Shown piece by piece: positions 44,701 through 52,368 of a stretch of DNA of 64,000 bases. This DNA is from JAIMBK01 sp040755215 (GTDB lineage Bacteria; Bacillota; Desulfotomaculia; Desulfotomaculales; Nap2-2B), in contig JBFMBG010000001.1 of NCBI GenBank assembly GCA_040755215.1, forward strand, positions 1-64,000, read 5' to 3'. The position numbers were made by a program, and so were the translations under genes. The notes beneath the pieces were generated by a model, which was given only the letters and a program-made list of their open reading frames with translations, made no database searches and had not been told where the DNA came from. Each line of letters starts with the position of its first letter. The stretch's first letter is position 1.

Positions 44701-45089
44701 CCCGGGATGAACACATCTGCGCCTTCGCCCGGCACCTGGGGGGCGACTGGGTCCTGGCGGCGGCCCCCCGCCTGTCGGCACGGCTGATGCTGGAAAGTGC
44801 AACGCAATGCGCAGACTTCTCGAACAACGAACCGTTGCTGCCCCTGCCGCCGCTCGCCTTCCCCTTAGGCGAAGGAGTATGGGGAGAAACTTCCCTGCTT
44901 CTCCCCGCGCACGCCCCGGACCGCTGGCGCAACATCCTGACCGGGGAGGTAGTGCAAACCGCAACAGCAGCGCAAAACCCTCCCCATCCGCCCGGGAGCA
45001 ACTTACATCCGCCAGAGTACAAGGCGCTTCCCATCGCCGCAGTGCTTCGTAACTTTCCTGTTGCCTTGCTGGCCGGCATTCCCGCATAA
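41772..45089 (+). CDS. treY: Malto-oligosyltrehalose synthase
   Basis: A 1105-residue GH13 enzyme that isomerises the reducing-end glucose of maltodextrins to a trehalose unit. It opens PITPAATYRLQFNRDFRFAD and has LGVTDLYASPLL, GLLLDIVPNHMA, nucleophile Asp in GLRIDHIDGLRDP, acid/base Glu in FYVVAEKILGDDE and STHDTKRSEDVRAR. Two low-complexity insertions make it longer than usual: a Gly/Pro/Glu-rich one at about residues 217-262 and an Ala/Glu/Thr-rich one at about 391-460. ATG 41772 is chosen by alignment to the family start; the GGAGGG site is 14 bases away and an ATG at 41751 is possible. Confidence 0.9.
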   Translation: MNNFPITPAATYRLQFNRDFRFADARALGPYLHALGVTDLYASPLLAARRGSPHGYDVTDPARLNPELGGEKDFAALVEALEQHEMGLLLDIVPNHMAAGSENPWWRDVLRNGPESPYAAFFDIDWRPAAGTGPAGKVLLPVLGAPYGEALENGELTIALAEDGFWLSYRKLRFPLNRASSVRLLEHGLKRLAKNPGFNHPAAAQLLDLIASLKGLPERGKDENPGKSGGTGEPEELGTPGEPGESAGTGGLRKELGTPGGAARRQTAWERLWRLYSEQPGIKAFIDENLRIINGKKGDPQSFNLLDRIIREQFYRPAFWRVAGEEINYRRFFDVSDLVSLRTEEESVFAAAHALVFKLIAAGRVTGLRIDHIDGLRDPQVYLNRLQEHLGKEKTAGAEAAGAGETAAEAESGAAEAGTTEAAGAAGAETTETAGAASAAAGAAGGTEAEKRGAMEALETARPPGRRPAFYVVAEKILGDDEELPAGWPVHGTTGYDFLNALNGLFVDRRSAAALDELYSRMGGPETEKNFATVVYLQKKKVMAELFASEVSNLVQMLGRLAQADRYGRDLTGSELKEALTEVTACLPVYRTYIRDFAVTERDRRYIEGAVSETVRRRPAARPACVFLRRVLLLAFPDYLAAEQKREWLNFVMRWQQFTGPIMAKGFEDTALYVYNRLVSLNEVGGDPGRTAGIPVVEFHRRNRVRQARRPHTLNATSTHDTKRSEDVRARINVLSEIPAAWTQAVERWHRWNQPKKPVVNGAPVPDGNMELLIYQTLIGAWPLREEEVSSFQERLRAYLVKAAREAKIHTSWLAPNAGYERALEDFVTAILEPSEENRFLPDFLQFQKIPAFYGALNSLAQVLLKIASPGVPDFYQGTELWNFSLVDPDNRRPVDFQVRMEVLKTLQNWNNAKTRNGENKENERGGWKLALAGELLQRWEDGRVKLYLTYQVLHVRRTHRDLFLAGEYIPLVAAGPRDEHICAFARHLGGDWVLAAAPRLSARLMLESATQCADFSNNEPLLPLPPLAFPLGEGVWGETSLLLPAHAPDRWRNILTGEVVQTATAAQNPPHPPGSNLHPPEYKALPIAAVLRNFPVALLAGIPA

Positions 45090-45155
45090 GGTAACGCGAA
45101 CATCTCCTGAAAAACAAAAAAGCCTGGCGTGGCTGAACAACAACCCGCTGCAAAT

Positions 45156-45210
45156 CCTTGATTCTCAAAGCTTCCCTGAAAAATAAATGGTGGGCGCGGC
45201 AAGGATTGAA
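45156..45210. repeat. Island attachment site, left (att repeat)
   Basis: A 55-bp direct repeat matching 61008-61062 at 52 of 55 positions, with the last 31 bases identical. The right copy overlaps the 3' end of tRNA-Val; the left copy is the orphan tRNA 3' end plus downstream flank (similarity ends abruptly at 45210). This is the footprint of tyrosine-recombinase integration. It lies 67 bp after treY and 30 bp from the integrase remnant. Confidence 0.9.
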
Positions 45211-45240
45211 AATTTCACTCCCTGTTTAACCCCGCATTAT

Positions 45241-45708
45241 TCAAGGGATTTTCTTCTTTATGTCTGCATTTCGGTCTGCATCTTTTAGGGCGTCCACCAC
45301 GTTTGCTCCCTTCCTCACGGCGTGGGCGTAGATCGCTGCGGTGGTGGCCGGGCTGCTGTGGCCCAAAAAAGCGGCCACGACCGGGAGGGAATACCCGGCG
45401 TCCAAAAGTATCGATCCAGCGGTATGACGGAAATCGTGGGGTTTCATCCGTTCCAAGCCGGCTTTTTTCAACGCCAGGCGAAGGGTTTTCCGCACCGCGC
45501 TGTCCTTCACCGGCCTTCCGTCCGGGGCGGTGAAAACGAGGTTTTCTTCCGGTTTCAACTTAACGACCTTGCAGTTTCCTTCCTGCCGCTTCTTTAGTTT
45601 ATTCAGCATCTCCAAAGTTTTTTCGTCAATTTTCAGGATGCGTTCGCTGGCGGCCGTTTTCGTTTCCTTGAGTTTCCTTTTTCGGATGTTTACGGCCCTC
45701 CTAGTGGT
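45241..45708 (-). pseudogene. Tyrosine recombinase (integrase) fragment
   Basis: The C-terminal catalytic portion of a phage-type integrase. The frame reads from about VNIRKRKLKETKTAASERI through the catalytic HDFRHTAGSIL (His and Arg of the second box), LGHSSPATTAAIYAHA (third box and nucleophile Tyr) to DADRNADIKKKIP and a stop. The N-terminal arm-binding and core-binding domains and the first catalytic Arg are absent. At about 45706 the sequence changes into a transposase in the opposite direction. Its place next to the att repeat identifies it as the island's former integrase, now inactive. Confidence 0.8.
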
Positions 45709-46259
45709 TGAAAATCGCCCAAGAACAGGGCATGTGTTGCCTTCAGCGCCCGGGGAAAAAGGTCTATCTGGGCAGCCTTTTCCGCAACGGCCTCCGGGTT
45801 GTTTTCAAAGTGATCGAAAAAACGATCCGGGCCGACGGACAGATCCTCCTCTTTCCCGAAATCGAGGTAAAGACCTGGTGGACTTCCCTTGACCTCCCGG
45901 CTTCGGTAATCGTGGAACTTTACGAAGCCCACGGAACAAGCGAACAGTTCCACGGTGAAATCAAGACAGAGCTGAACCTGGAAAGGCTTCCTTCCGGAAA
46001 GTTCGCCACCAATAACCTGGTCCTGCACTTAGGACTGCTGGCCTGCAACATCTTGCGCGTAATCGGCCAGGAAAGCTTGCGAATTGCCAATGTTCCCTTA
46101 AAAAAGAAAGTGTCCAGAAGACGGATCAGAACCGTCATTCAGAACCTGATTTACCTGGCTTCCCGGGTGGTTTACCACTCCCGGCGCTACAAACTTGGCT
46201 CTAGCCGCCATTGCCCGTGGTTTGCTACCTTTAAACGGGTTTACCTGGCTTTTGCCTGA
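45708..46259 (+). pseudogene. IS1380-like transposase, 5'-truncated
   Basis: About 183 C-terminal residues of a DDE transposase. EAHGTSEQFHGEIKTELNLE and RLPSGKFATNNLVLHLGLLA match the late catalytic Glu region and following helices of IS1380-family transposases as I recall them. The first two acidic residues of the triad are missing and the 5' end runs into the integrase fragment. The TTG at 45708 is only the first available start, not a real one. The 190 bp after it (46260-46450) hold no gene; terminal inverted repeats were not identified. Confidence 0.65.
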
Positions 46260-46450
46260 ATCGAGCCCCTGACCTGGAGTTTACAATTTCCAAATGCAGG
46301 GCGGGGTTTCTATTCCCTAAAAATGACCCGCTGATGTCATTTTTTGGAATAACCCCAAAAGAAGGAACCTGCAAGCTAAAATCAGCTAGAATCTCCAGCA
46401 TTAATAGGTAAACCAGATTATGTCTAAAAATGGTTATTAGTTAAAAAGTG

Positions 46451-46543
46451 TCACGGATTCAGGCCATAAACAACGCAGAGGATATATGTGAGCACCATAA
46501 AAAGTCCCAATGACCAGCTGACAACCCTAACGTTCAACAACAT
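46451..46543 (-). CDS. 30-residue membrane peptide of the copper operon
   Basis: ATG 46543 preceded by GGAGG encodes MLLNVRVVSWSLGLFMVLTY followed by ILCVVYGLNP. One membrane helix fills nearly the whole peptide. It overlaps the end of the upstream His-rich membrane protein gene by 10 bp, which argues for real, coupled translation. It resembles the N-terminal helix of small membrane proteins (DUF5676-like) seen with copper ATPases. Function unknown. Confidence 0.5.
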   Translation of the reverse strand: MLLNVRVVSWSLGLFMVLTYILCVVYGLNP

Positions 46544-46725
46544 CCATGACCTCCTTTATGTTCTTTTTTAGAAGGCGTTTCTGAATGTCCTCTGTGTTCT
46601 CCTTTGTCCTCTCCCCTGCCGTGACCTCCGCATCCGCCTCCATGCTTGCCATGCCCAAAGAGATGGATGGCAATGAAGAAAACAAAGAACGCAACAAAAA
46701 TCCAGTTCTCTCTAATCCATTCCAT
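46534..46725 (-). CDS. DUF2933-like His-rich small membrane protein
   Basis: A 63-residue protein with one N-terminal membrane helix (ENWIFVAFFVFFIAIHLFGH) and a tail rich in His, Gly and Cys (HGKHGGGCGGHGRGED, ending HGCC). The His/Cys tail suggests metal binding at the membrane. The family commonly accompanies copper-exporting ATPases. It lies 42 bp after the SHOCT gene; a GGAGA site precedes the ATG. Confidence 0.7.
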   Translation of the reverse strand: MEWIRENWIFVAFFVFFIAIHLFGHGKHGGGCGGHGRGEDKGEHRGHSETPSKKEHKGGHGCC

Positions 46726-46767
46726 GATTACCTCTCCTTATTATTGCATGCGTCGTTAATTCCATCC

Positions 46768-47010
46768 TCATCTGTTGAGGTCATCTCTCATTCTTTCAAA
46801 TTCTTCCTTTGTTATTTCCCCTTTTGCGTATCTTTTCTTGAGAATTTCAACCGGTGATTCTTGATCTTCTTTTTTTGTACCCTTTGCAATATTCTGGATT
46901 AGGTAAGCGATCCCAAATATGACCAGTCCCCAGAAGATTATCATAAATAACCATCCAAGACCCATTCCCCATCCATAGTCTCCCCAGTGCACAACCGCAC
47001 CTCCTCTCAC
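46768..47010 (-). CDS. SHOCT-domain membrane protein
   Basis: An 80-residue protein with one helix (GLGWLFMIIFWGLVIFGIAYLI) and a C-terminal SHOCT module, PVEILKKRYAKGEITKEEF near residues 53-71. Such proteins occur downstream of heavy-metal ATPases; the SHOCT domain is thought to mediate oligomerisation. ATG 47010 with GAGGTGCGGT upstream; a GTG six codons in is an alternative. Confidence 0.78.
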   Translation of the reverse strand: MRGGAVVHWGDYGWGMGLGWLFMIIFWGLVIFGIAYLIQNIAKGTKKEDQESPVEILKKRYAKGEITKEEFERMRDDLNR

Positions 47011-47091
47011 ACCGCGCAGCTACATCATACCCTGAAAATACATTCTGACGAAACCGCTCCTGAGGTTGTTTTCATCCGGCTCTGTAAACCA

Positions 47092-49506
47092 TCACAGTCT
47101 TACCCTCCTCAGTCTAAGGGCGTTGCCAACCACCGATACAGAGCTGAAGCTCATGGCGGCAGCAGCAAATACAGGGCTTAGCAGGATGCCGAAAAATGGG
47201 TATAGAATGCCTGCGGCAATCGGAACGCCAAGCGCATTATAGATAAAGGCCCAGAAGAGGTTCTGCTTGATGTTGCGCATCGTTGCCCTGCTCAGGCGCC
47301 TCGCCCGAACTATGCCCCTCAGGTCACCCTTTACCAGGGTCACGCCGGCGCTCTCCATTGCTACATCTGTGCCTGTTCCCATGGCGATACCAACATGTGC
47401 CTGTGCCAGAGCAGGGGCATCATTTATTCCGTCACCTGCCATGGCAACAATCTTACCTTCATTCTGAAGCCGTTTGACAACCTCGGACTTCTCATGGGGC
47501 AGCACCTCGGCAATCACCTCATCGAGCCCGAGCCGCTTTGAAACCGCCTCAGCTGTGGTACGATTGTCTCCCGTGAGCATAACGATACGGATACCCTCTC
47601 TGTGGAGCATCTCGATGGCCTCAGGAGTTGTTTCCTTTATCGGGTCGGCAACTCCAAGAAGCCCTGCCATCCGGCCGTCCACTGCGATGAACATCACCGT
47701 CTGACCTTCCCTGCGCATGGCCTCAGCTTTTTCGGAGAGTTTACCGGGGTCAATGCCGAGGTCATCGAGGAGCTTTCTGTTGCCAAGGGCAATCCTGTAT
47801 CCCTGAATCTTACCAACAACTCCTTTACCTGTCATGGATTCAAAGTTCTCAACATTGGTAAGGCTTATGCCCCTTTGCTCTGCTCCTTTTACGATTGCCG
47901 CTCCAAGGGGGTGTTCGCTTGCACGTTCAAGGCTGGCGGCAAAATAGAGTATCGATTTTTCGTCGAATCCATCATCTGGCACTATCTCCACAAGGGCAGG
48001 CTTACCAACGGTGAGTGTTCCTGTCTTATCCACCACGAGAGTATCCACCTTTTTCATCACTTCTATGACCTCTGCGTTTTTGAAAAGCACTCCTGCTGTT
48101 GCACCCTTTCCCATGGCAACCATTATGGACATGGGTGTTGCGAGGCCGAGTGCGCAGGGACAGGCAATGATCAAAACTGCCACCGCGTTGATGATTGCGT
48201 GTGCCATTCTCGGTTCAGGGCCTATCCATGCCCATACAATGAAGGTGAGGACTGCTACTGTAACAACGATCTGGACAAAATAGGCTGCTACGATGTCTGC
48301 GAGCTTCTGTATGGGTGCACGGCTCCTCTGTGCCTCGGCAACCATGCGAACGATCTGCGACAGAAGGGTATCGGCTCCCACCTTCTCGGCCCTCATTATC
48401 AGCATGCCCGTGCCATTGACGGTTGCGCCGATGAGACGGTCTCCTTTCTGCTTCTGCACAGGAATCGGCTCACCCGTAACCATCGATTCATCCACCGAGC
48501 TCGTCCCTTCAACAACTACGCCGTCCACAGGTATCTTCTCTCCCGGTCGGACGCGAAGGATATCCCCCGGTCTTACGTGCTCAAGGGGGATGTCCTCTTC
48601 TACGCCGTCCCTTATACGCCTGGCCGTCTTCGGAGCAAGGCCGAGTAGCGCCTTAATGGCCGCTCCTGTCTTACTCCGGGCCTTTAGTTCGAGCACCTGT
48701 CCCAGAAGCACCAGGGTCACGATGACCGCTGCAGCCTCAAAATAGACTCCCACTTCACCTCCCTCTTTTCTAAAGGAAGCAGGGAATATGTCCGGCAGGA
48801 GTGCCCCCACAAAGCTGTATACATAAGCCAGCCCAACACCGAGCGCTATCAACGTAAACATATTGAAGTTTCTGCTCACAACAGACTGCCAGCCACGGAC
48901 AAAGAAAGGCCAGCCGGCCCAAAGGACAACGGGTGTGGCGAGAACCAGTTCTGCCCATTTCAGGAACCCATGAGAGGGCAAACCTTCCAAGGAAAGGCCG
49001 GGGATGTAGTTTCGCATTGCCACAAAAACCAGGGGAATTGTAAGAATCACGCCCAGCCTGAATCGCCTTGTCATGTCGATGAGCTCCGGGTTTTCCTCTT
49101 TTTCAGGGATAGTTCGTGGCTCAAGCGCCATCCCGCAGATGGGACACGCCCCCGGTAAGTCACGGACGATTTCCGGATGCATCGGGCATGTCCACTCCGT
49201 TTTGGCCATAGCAACCAATGGAGTGACCGGTTCAAGCGCCATCCCGCAGATGGGACACGCCCCCGGCTCTTTTTGACGGACCTCAGGATGCATGGGGCAG
49301 GTATAGAACACCCCTGCCTCCGGAGCGGCAGGGACCTTCTCCTCAACAAAGGCGTCAGGATCCCTGTCAAACTTATCCTTACAGTGCTTTGAGCAAAAAT
49401 AGTATGTAACGCCTTTAAATGATGAAACGGCTGCGGCATTTTTATCCTCTATGGTCATCTTGCATACAGGGTCTGTGACCTTCAAATTTACACCCCCTCT
49501 TAACAT
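47092..49506 (-). CDS. copA: Copper-translocating P1B-type ATPase with YHS and two HMBD modules
   Basis: An 804-residue Cu(+) exporter. N-terminal YHS/TRASH domain (TDPVCKMTIEDKN, YYFCSKHCKDKF) is followed by two heavy-metal-binding repeats (YTCPMHPEVRQKEPGACPIC and WTCPMHPEIVRDLPGACPIC). Then eight helices with the permeation motif CPC in IIACPCALGLATP, phosphorylation site DKTGTLTVGKP, GDGINDAPALAQA and the Cu-type final helix MSFSSVSVVGNALRLRR. A TTG at 49485 (GAGGGGG upstream) may be the true start. Base composition is visibly less G+C rich than the surrounding genes, suggesting a different source. Confidence 0.92.
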   Translation of the reverse strand: MLRGGVNLKVTDPVCKMTIEDKNAAAVSSFKGVTYYFCSKHCKDKFDRDPDAFVEEKVPAAPEAGVFYTCPMHPEVRQKEPGACPICGMALEPVTPLVAMAKTEWTCPMHPEIVRDLPGACPICGMALEPRTIPEKEENPELIDMTRRFRLGVILTIPLVFVAMRNYIPGLSLEGLPSHGFLKWAELVLATPVVLWAGWPFFVRGWQSVVSRNFNMFTLIALGVGLAYVYSFVGALLPDIFPASFRKEGGEVGVYFEAAAVIVTLVLLGQVLELKARSKTGAAIKALLGLAPKTARRIRDGVEEDIPLEHVRPGDILRVRPGEKIPVDGVVVEGTSSVDESMVTGEPIPVQKQKGDRLIGATVNGTGMLIMRAEKVGADTLLSQIVRMVAEAQRSRAPIQKLADIVAAYFVQIVVTVAVLTFIVWAWIGPEPRMAHAIINAVAVLIIACPCALGLATPMSIMVAMGKGATAGVLFKNAEVIEVMKKVDTLVVDKTGTLTVGKPALVEIVPDDGFDEKSILYFAASLERASEHPLGAAIVKGAEQRGISLTNVENFESMTGKGVVGKIQGYRIALGNRKLLDDLGIDPGKLSEKAEAMRREGQTVMFIAVDGRMAGLLGVADPIKETTPEAIEMLHREGIRIVMLTGDNRTTAEAVSKRLGLDEVIAEVLPHEKSEVVKRLQNEGKIVAMAGDGINDAPALAQAHVGIAMGTGTDVAMESAGVTLVKGDLRGIVRARRLSRATMRNIKQNLFWAFIYNALGVPIAAGILYPFFGILLSPVFAAAAMSFSSVSVVGNALRLRRVRL

Positions 49507-49736
49507 TGCTCTATTTTCGCCTTTATTTATTCGCCTTTATTTATTCTACTATCCTACTCTTACTATCTTACACATTTTTTCATTATCTTCATCATTCTTG
49601 TTTATTTATCTCTTTCGGTACCCATACTCCTTCTCTGAAGACATTCTTTTCAAAATCCCCGAAATTTCATTCATCACCATATCTGCCGCGATGCGTCAAA
49701 AACACCAGGTCGCCCCCCAACGTCACCTAATATTGT

Positions 49737-52361
49737 TTGCTTTTTCAGCTCGCGCCGCACTACGCAGCCGGCCTCGCAGTTGTAACCGGCTGGCTCAGTG
49801 CAAAAAACGCTTCCCAGGCGGGAGGAAAACAATGTCACAGCAAGAATATTATTAATAGAAAACGTTGGGAGGGACAGGCCCTGGCTAATAAAGCCCATCA
49901 GCCTGATGCGCTGCCGGAAGAACCCGTAGCCACCCTATCGCCCGCATTGGTCGCCCGGGCGCAAAGGGTCCCCCTGGGGCAAGGTCAGGTGTACGCGCCG
50001 GAGGGGTCCCCGGGCCAGGTGCTTTTTCCGTTGGAGGGGCAACTCGAAGTCCTGTACGGCTCCGCCACGGAAACAGGTGTGCCCGTAGCGCTGGTGTGGC
50101 CGGGCGAGTGTGTGGTGGAAACGGCCCTTCCCGCAGAGGAAGGCGTTGTTTACCGGGTGCGGGCCCGGACCGAGGCTGTGTTGTTGGCAGTGTCAGTGGC
50201 GGACCTGCGAGAGGTTCTCGCCCTTCCTGAGTGGTCCTGCTCTCTGTGGTCCGCGTTGGTCCGGCGGCTGCACGAGGTCCAGAAAAGGGCCGGCGAGGTC
50301 CGGCGCAAAGAGCAGGCTTACGGCCGTCTGCTCACCACCCGGCGAGAGGTAAGGCACACGGACCTTGCCGGTCAGCATCCGGCAATTAAGCAGGTCCGGC
50401 AGGCTATCGCCACCCTTGCCTCCGACGACGGCCCCGTCTACCTGGTGGGTGAGAAAGGCACCGGCAAGGAACTGGTGGCCTGGCTCATTCACCGCCAGAG
50501 CGCCCGGCGCGACGGCCCCTTTGTGGTGGTGGAGTGCGGTGAACTGGTGGAGGACGAACTGGGGGAACGCCTCTTCGGGGCCCTCTACGGCCCGCCGACT
50601 TCCGGCGTCCCCTACCGTTTCGGCTATTTGGAACTGGCCGAGGGCGGCACTTTGCTCCTTAAGGACCTGGAACTGCTCCGCCCCCTGGTGCTGGTGCGGC
50701 TGGCCGCCTTTCTGGAAGACCGTTTCGTGGACGTCCGCCTCATGGCCACCTCGTGCGAGCCAGTCGAAGCGCAGACATTGGTAAAGGAACTGGACGCCGA
50801 AATCCTGACGAGCCTGCTCTCCTCTCCCCTCACGCTGCCCCCGCTGCGCGAGCGAAAGCGCGACCTGCCGTCCATCACCGCAACCATGCTGGAGCGCCTG
50901 GCCAGGAAGCACAATCGCCGGCCTCCCGTCCTCACCCGTGACGCCCAGGAGAAACTTTTGGCCCACGACTACCCACGTGCCAATGTAGCCGAACTGGATG
51001 AGATCCTTGAACGGGCCCTCCTGCTTACCGAAGAAGATACCATTACTGCCGAGCACATCTTCACTGGACGGGTGGCGGACACCTCGGGCGTCGCGCTGAA
51101 CCTCCTCCAGTATCCCATCCTTGGCCGCGCCATAGCCCGGGGATGGTTCCCGCAAATGCCCCAGGTGGTGCTGACTGTGGGACTCTGGCTGTTTATCGCC
51201 GCCGCCTTTATAGGGCAGGGTAATTTCATAGGTTCCGCTGTGCTGGTACTGGCCTGGTCCCTCGGCTGGCCGGGCTTGTTGCTGGCCGCATCCTTAGCCG
51301 GCCGTTTTACGTGCTCCATCTGCCCCTTCGCGGGGAGCGGACTGTTAACCCACCGGTTTACGCGTCCCTCCTGTTCCGTACCGCATTGGTTGAAAAAACA
51401 CGATTTTCTGCTCATGGCAACTCTGTTTGCCGCAATTTTTTGGGTCGAGGAAATGACCGACATGCGCCACTCCCCGGTAGCCACCGGGGTGCTACTCCTC
51501 GTCATCGCGTCGGGGGCCGTGGTTTTTGCCGTACTCTACCCGCGTCACGCCTGGTGCCGGTACGTTTGTCCGCTGGGCGGCATGGTCGGCGTTTTCGGCA
51601 TAGTCGCGCCCCTCGAACTACGGCCTAATGTTGATGTGTGCCGGCACCGCTGCACCACCTACAACTGCTACAAAGGGACCCAGGAGCGCGAAGGCTGCCC
51701 CCTGTTTCAGCACCTTTCCTTCATCGACAACAACATCGCCTGCAAGCTCTGCATGCGCTGCGTGCTCAACTGCCCCAACGAGGCCGTACGGCTGAACCTG
51801 CGACCCCCGGCCCGGGAGGTCTGGCGCACAGAACACGTAAACCGCGGTCTTGCCATCCTGGTGCCGGTGCTGGCCGCGCTCCTGGTGCCCGTGGCCGCTT
51901 ACGAGAGGTTCGGTATCGCCGTTGTGGCCGACCCGTGGCAGTTTTCGGGCCTGTACTGGGGTGCCGTGCTCCTGGCCGGCGCCGCCGGCTGGGCCTTCCT
52001 GCGGCCCCGGCTGACCGGCGACGAAGGGCTGCCTGCGGTGAGGATGCTCTTTGCCCTGGTGCCGGTGGTGCTGGCGGCGCACATGGCCTACCAGCTCCAA
52101 TTCGTTCCCTACGTCGGCCAGTTCAAGCTCTACCTGCACCGTCTTGTGCCGTACGGGCCGGAAAAACAGGTGGTGCTCGTGTCGCTTCTGGGCCTTCTCA
52201 GGGGCGCGGTCCTGGCCTTCGGCTTCCTCTTCTCCCTCGTCTGCCTTTACTTTACGCGCCAAAACACCCCTTCCGGCAGGCGGGGGTTCCTGCCCGCAAT
52301 TTTCGGCCTGCTGGCCCTGACCTATGTCGCCGTGATGGGCCTCTTGCTGATCGAAAGGTGA
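49737..52361 (+). CDS. Fusion of cNMP-like domain, degenerate AAA+ domain and membrane 4Fe-4S polyferredoxin
   Basis: Up to 874 residues. About 70-190: a beta-roll like cyclic-nucleotide/CRP sensors. About 215-450: an AAA+ domain of the sigma-54-activator type with intact Walker A GEKGTGKE (237-244). The GAFTGA loop is replaced by GPPTSGVPYRFG, Walker B reads GGTLLLKDLE, and there is no helix-turn-helix, so sigma-54 activation is unlikely. About 460-870: NapH/CcoG-like membrane part with CSICPF (525), CRYVCPLGG (607), CRHRCTTYNC near 640 and cluster motif CKLCMRCVLNCP (672). The true start is uncertain: CTG 49881 has GGGAGGG upstream, TTG 49737 has none. It leads a five-gene operon and is probably its redox or energy sensor. 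Confidence 0.82.
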   Translation: MLFQLAPHYAAGLAVVTGWLSAKNASQAGGKQCHSKNIINRKRWEGQALANKAHQPDALPEEPVATLSPALVARAQRVPLGQGQVYAPEGSPGQVLFPLEGQLEVLYGSATETGVPVALVWPGECVVETALPAEEGVVYRVRARTEAVLLAVSVADLREVLALPEWSCSLWSALVRRLHEVQKRAGEVRRKEQAYGRLLTTRREVRHTDLAGQHPAIKQVRQAIATLASDDGPVYLVGEKGTGKELVAWLIHRQSARRDGPFVVVECGELVEDELGERLFGALYGPPTSGVPYRFGYLELAEGGTLLLKDLELLRPLVLVRLAAFLEDRFVDVRLMATSCEPVEAQTLVKELDAEILTSLLSSPLTLPPLRERKRDLPSITATMLERLARKHNRRPPVLTRDAQEKLLAHDYPRANVAELDEILERALLLTEEDTITAEHIFTGRVADTSGVALNLLQYPILGRAIARGWFPQMPQVVLTVGLWLFIAAAFIGQGNFIGSAVLVLAWSLGWPGLLLAASLAGRFTCSICPFAGSGLLTHRFTRPSCSVPHWLKKHDFLLMATLFAAIFWVEEMTDMRHSPVATGVLLLVIASGAVVFAVLYPRHAWCRYVCPLGGMVGVFGIVAPLELRPNVDVCRHRCTTYNCYKGTQEREGCPLFQHLSFIDNNIACKLCMRCVLNCPNEAVRLNLRPPAREVWRTEHVNRGLAILVPVLAALLVPVAAYERFGIAVVADPWQFSGLYWGAVLLAGAAGWAFLRPRLTGDEGLPAVRMLFALVPVVLAAHMAYQLQFVPYVGQFKLYLHRLVPYGPEKQVVLVSLLGLLRGAVLAFGFLFSLVCLYFTRQNTPSGRRGFLPAIFGLLALTYVAVMGLLLIER

Positions 52362-52368
52362 ACCGTAC

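Noticed and set aside
49517..49545. Tandem 14-bp repeat TCGCCTTTATTTAT x2 between copA and the fusion gene
   Set aside because: Only two units in an A+T-rich promoter region; not a CRISPR or iteron array.
50193..51155. 320-codon minus-strand open frame within the polyferredoxin fusion gene
   Set aside because: Low-plausibility composition, no start signal, and the plus strand has Walker A and Fe-S motifs.
49737..52361. Calling the fusion a functional sigma-54 activator
   Set aside because: It lacks GAFTGA, a proper Walker B and a helix-turn-helix, so only the fold is shared.
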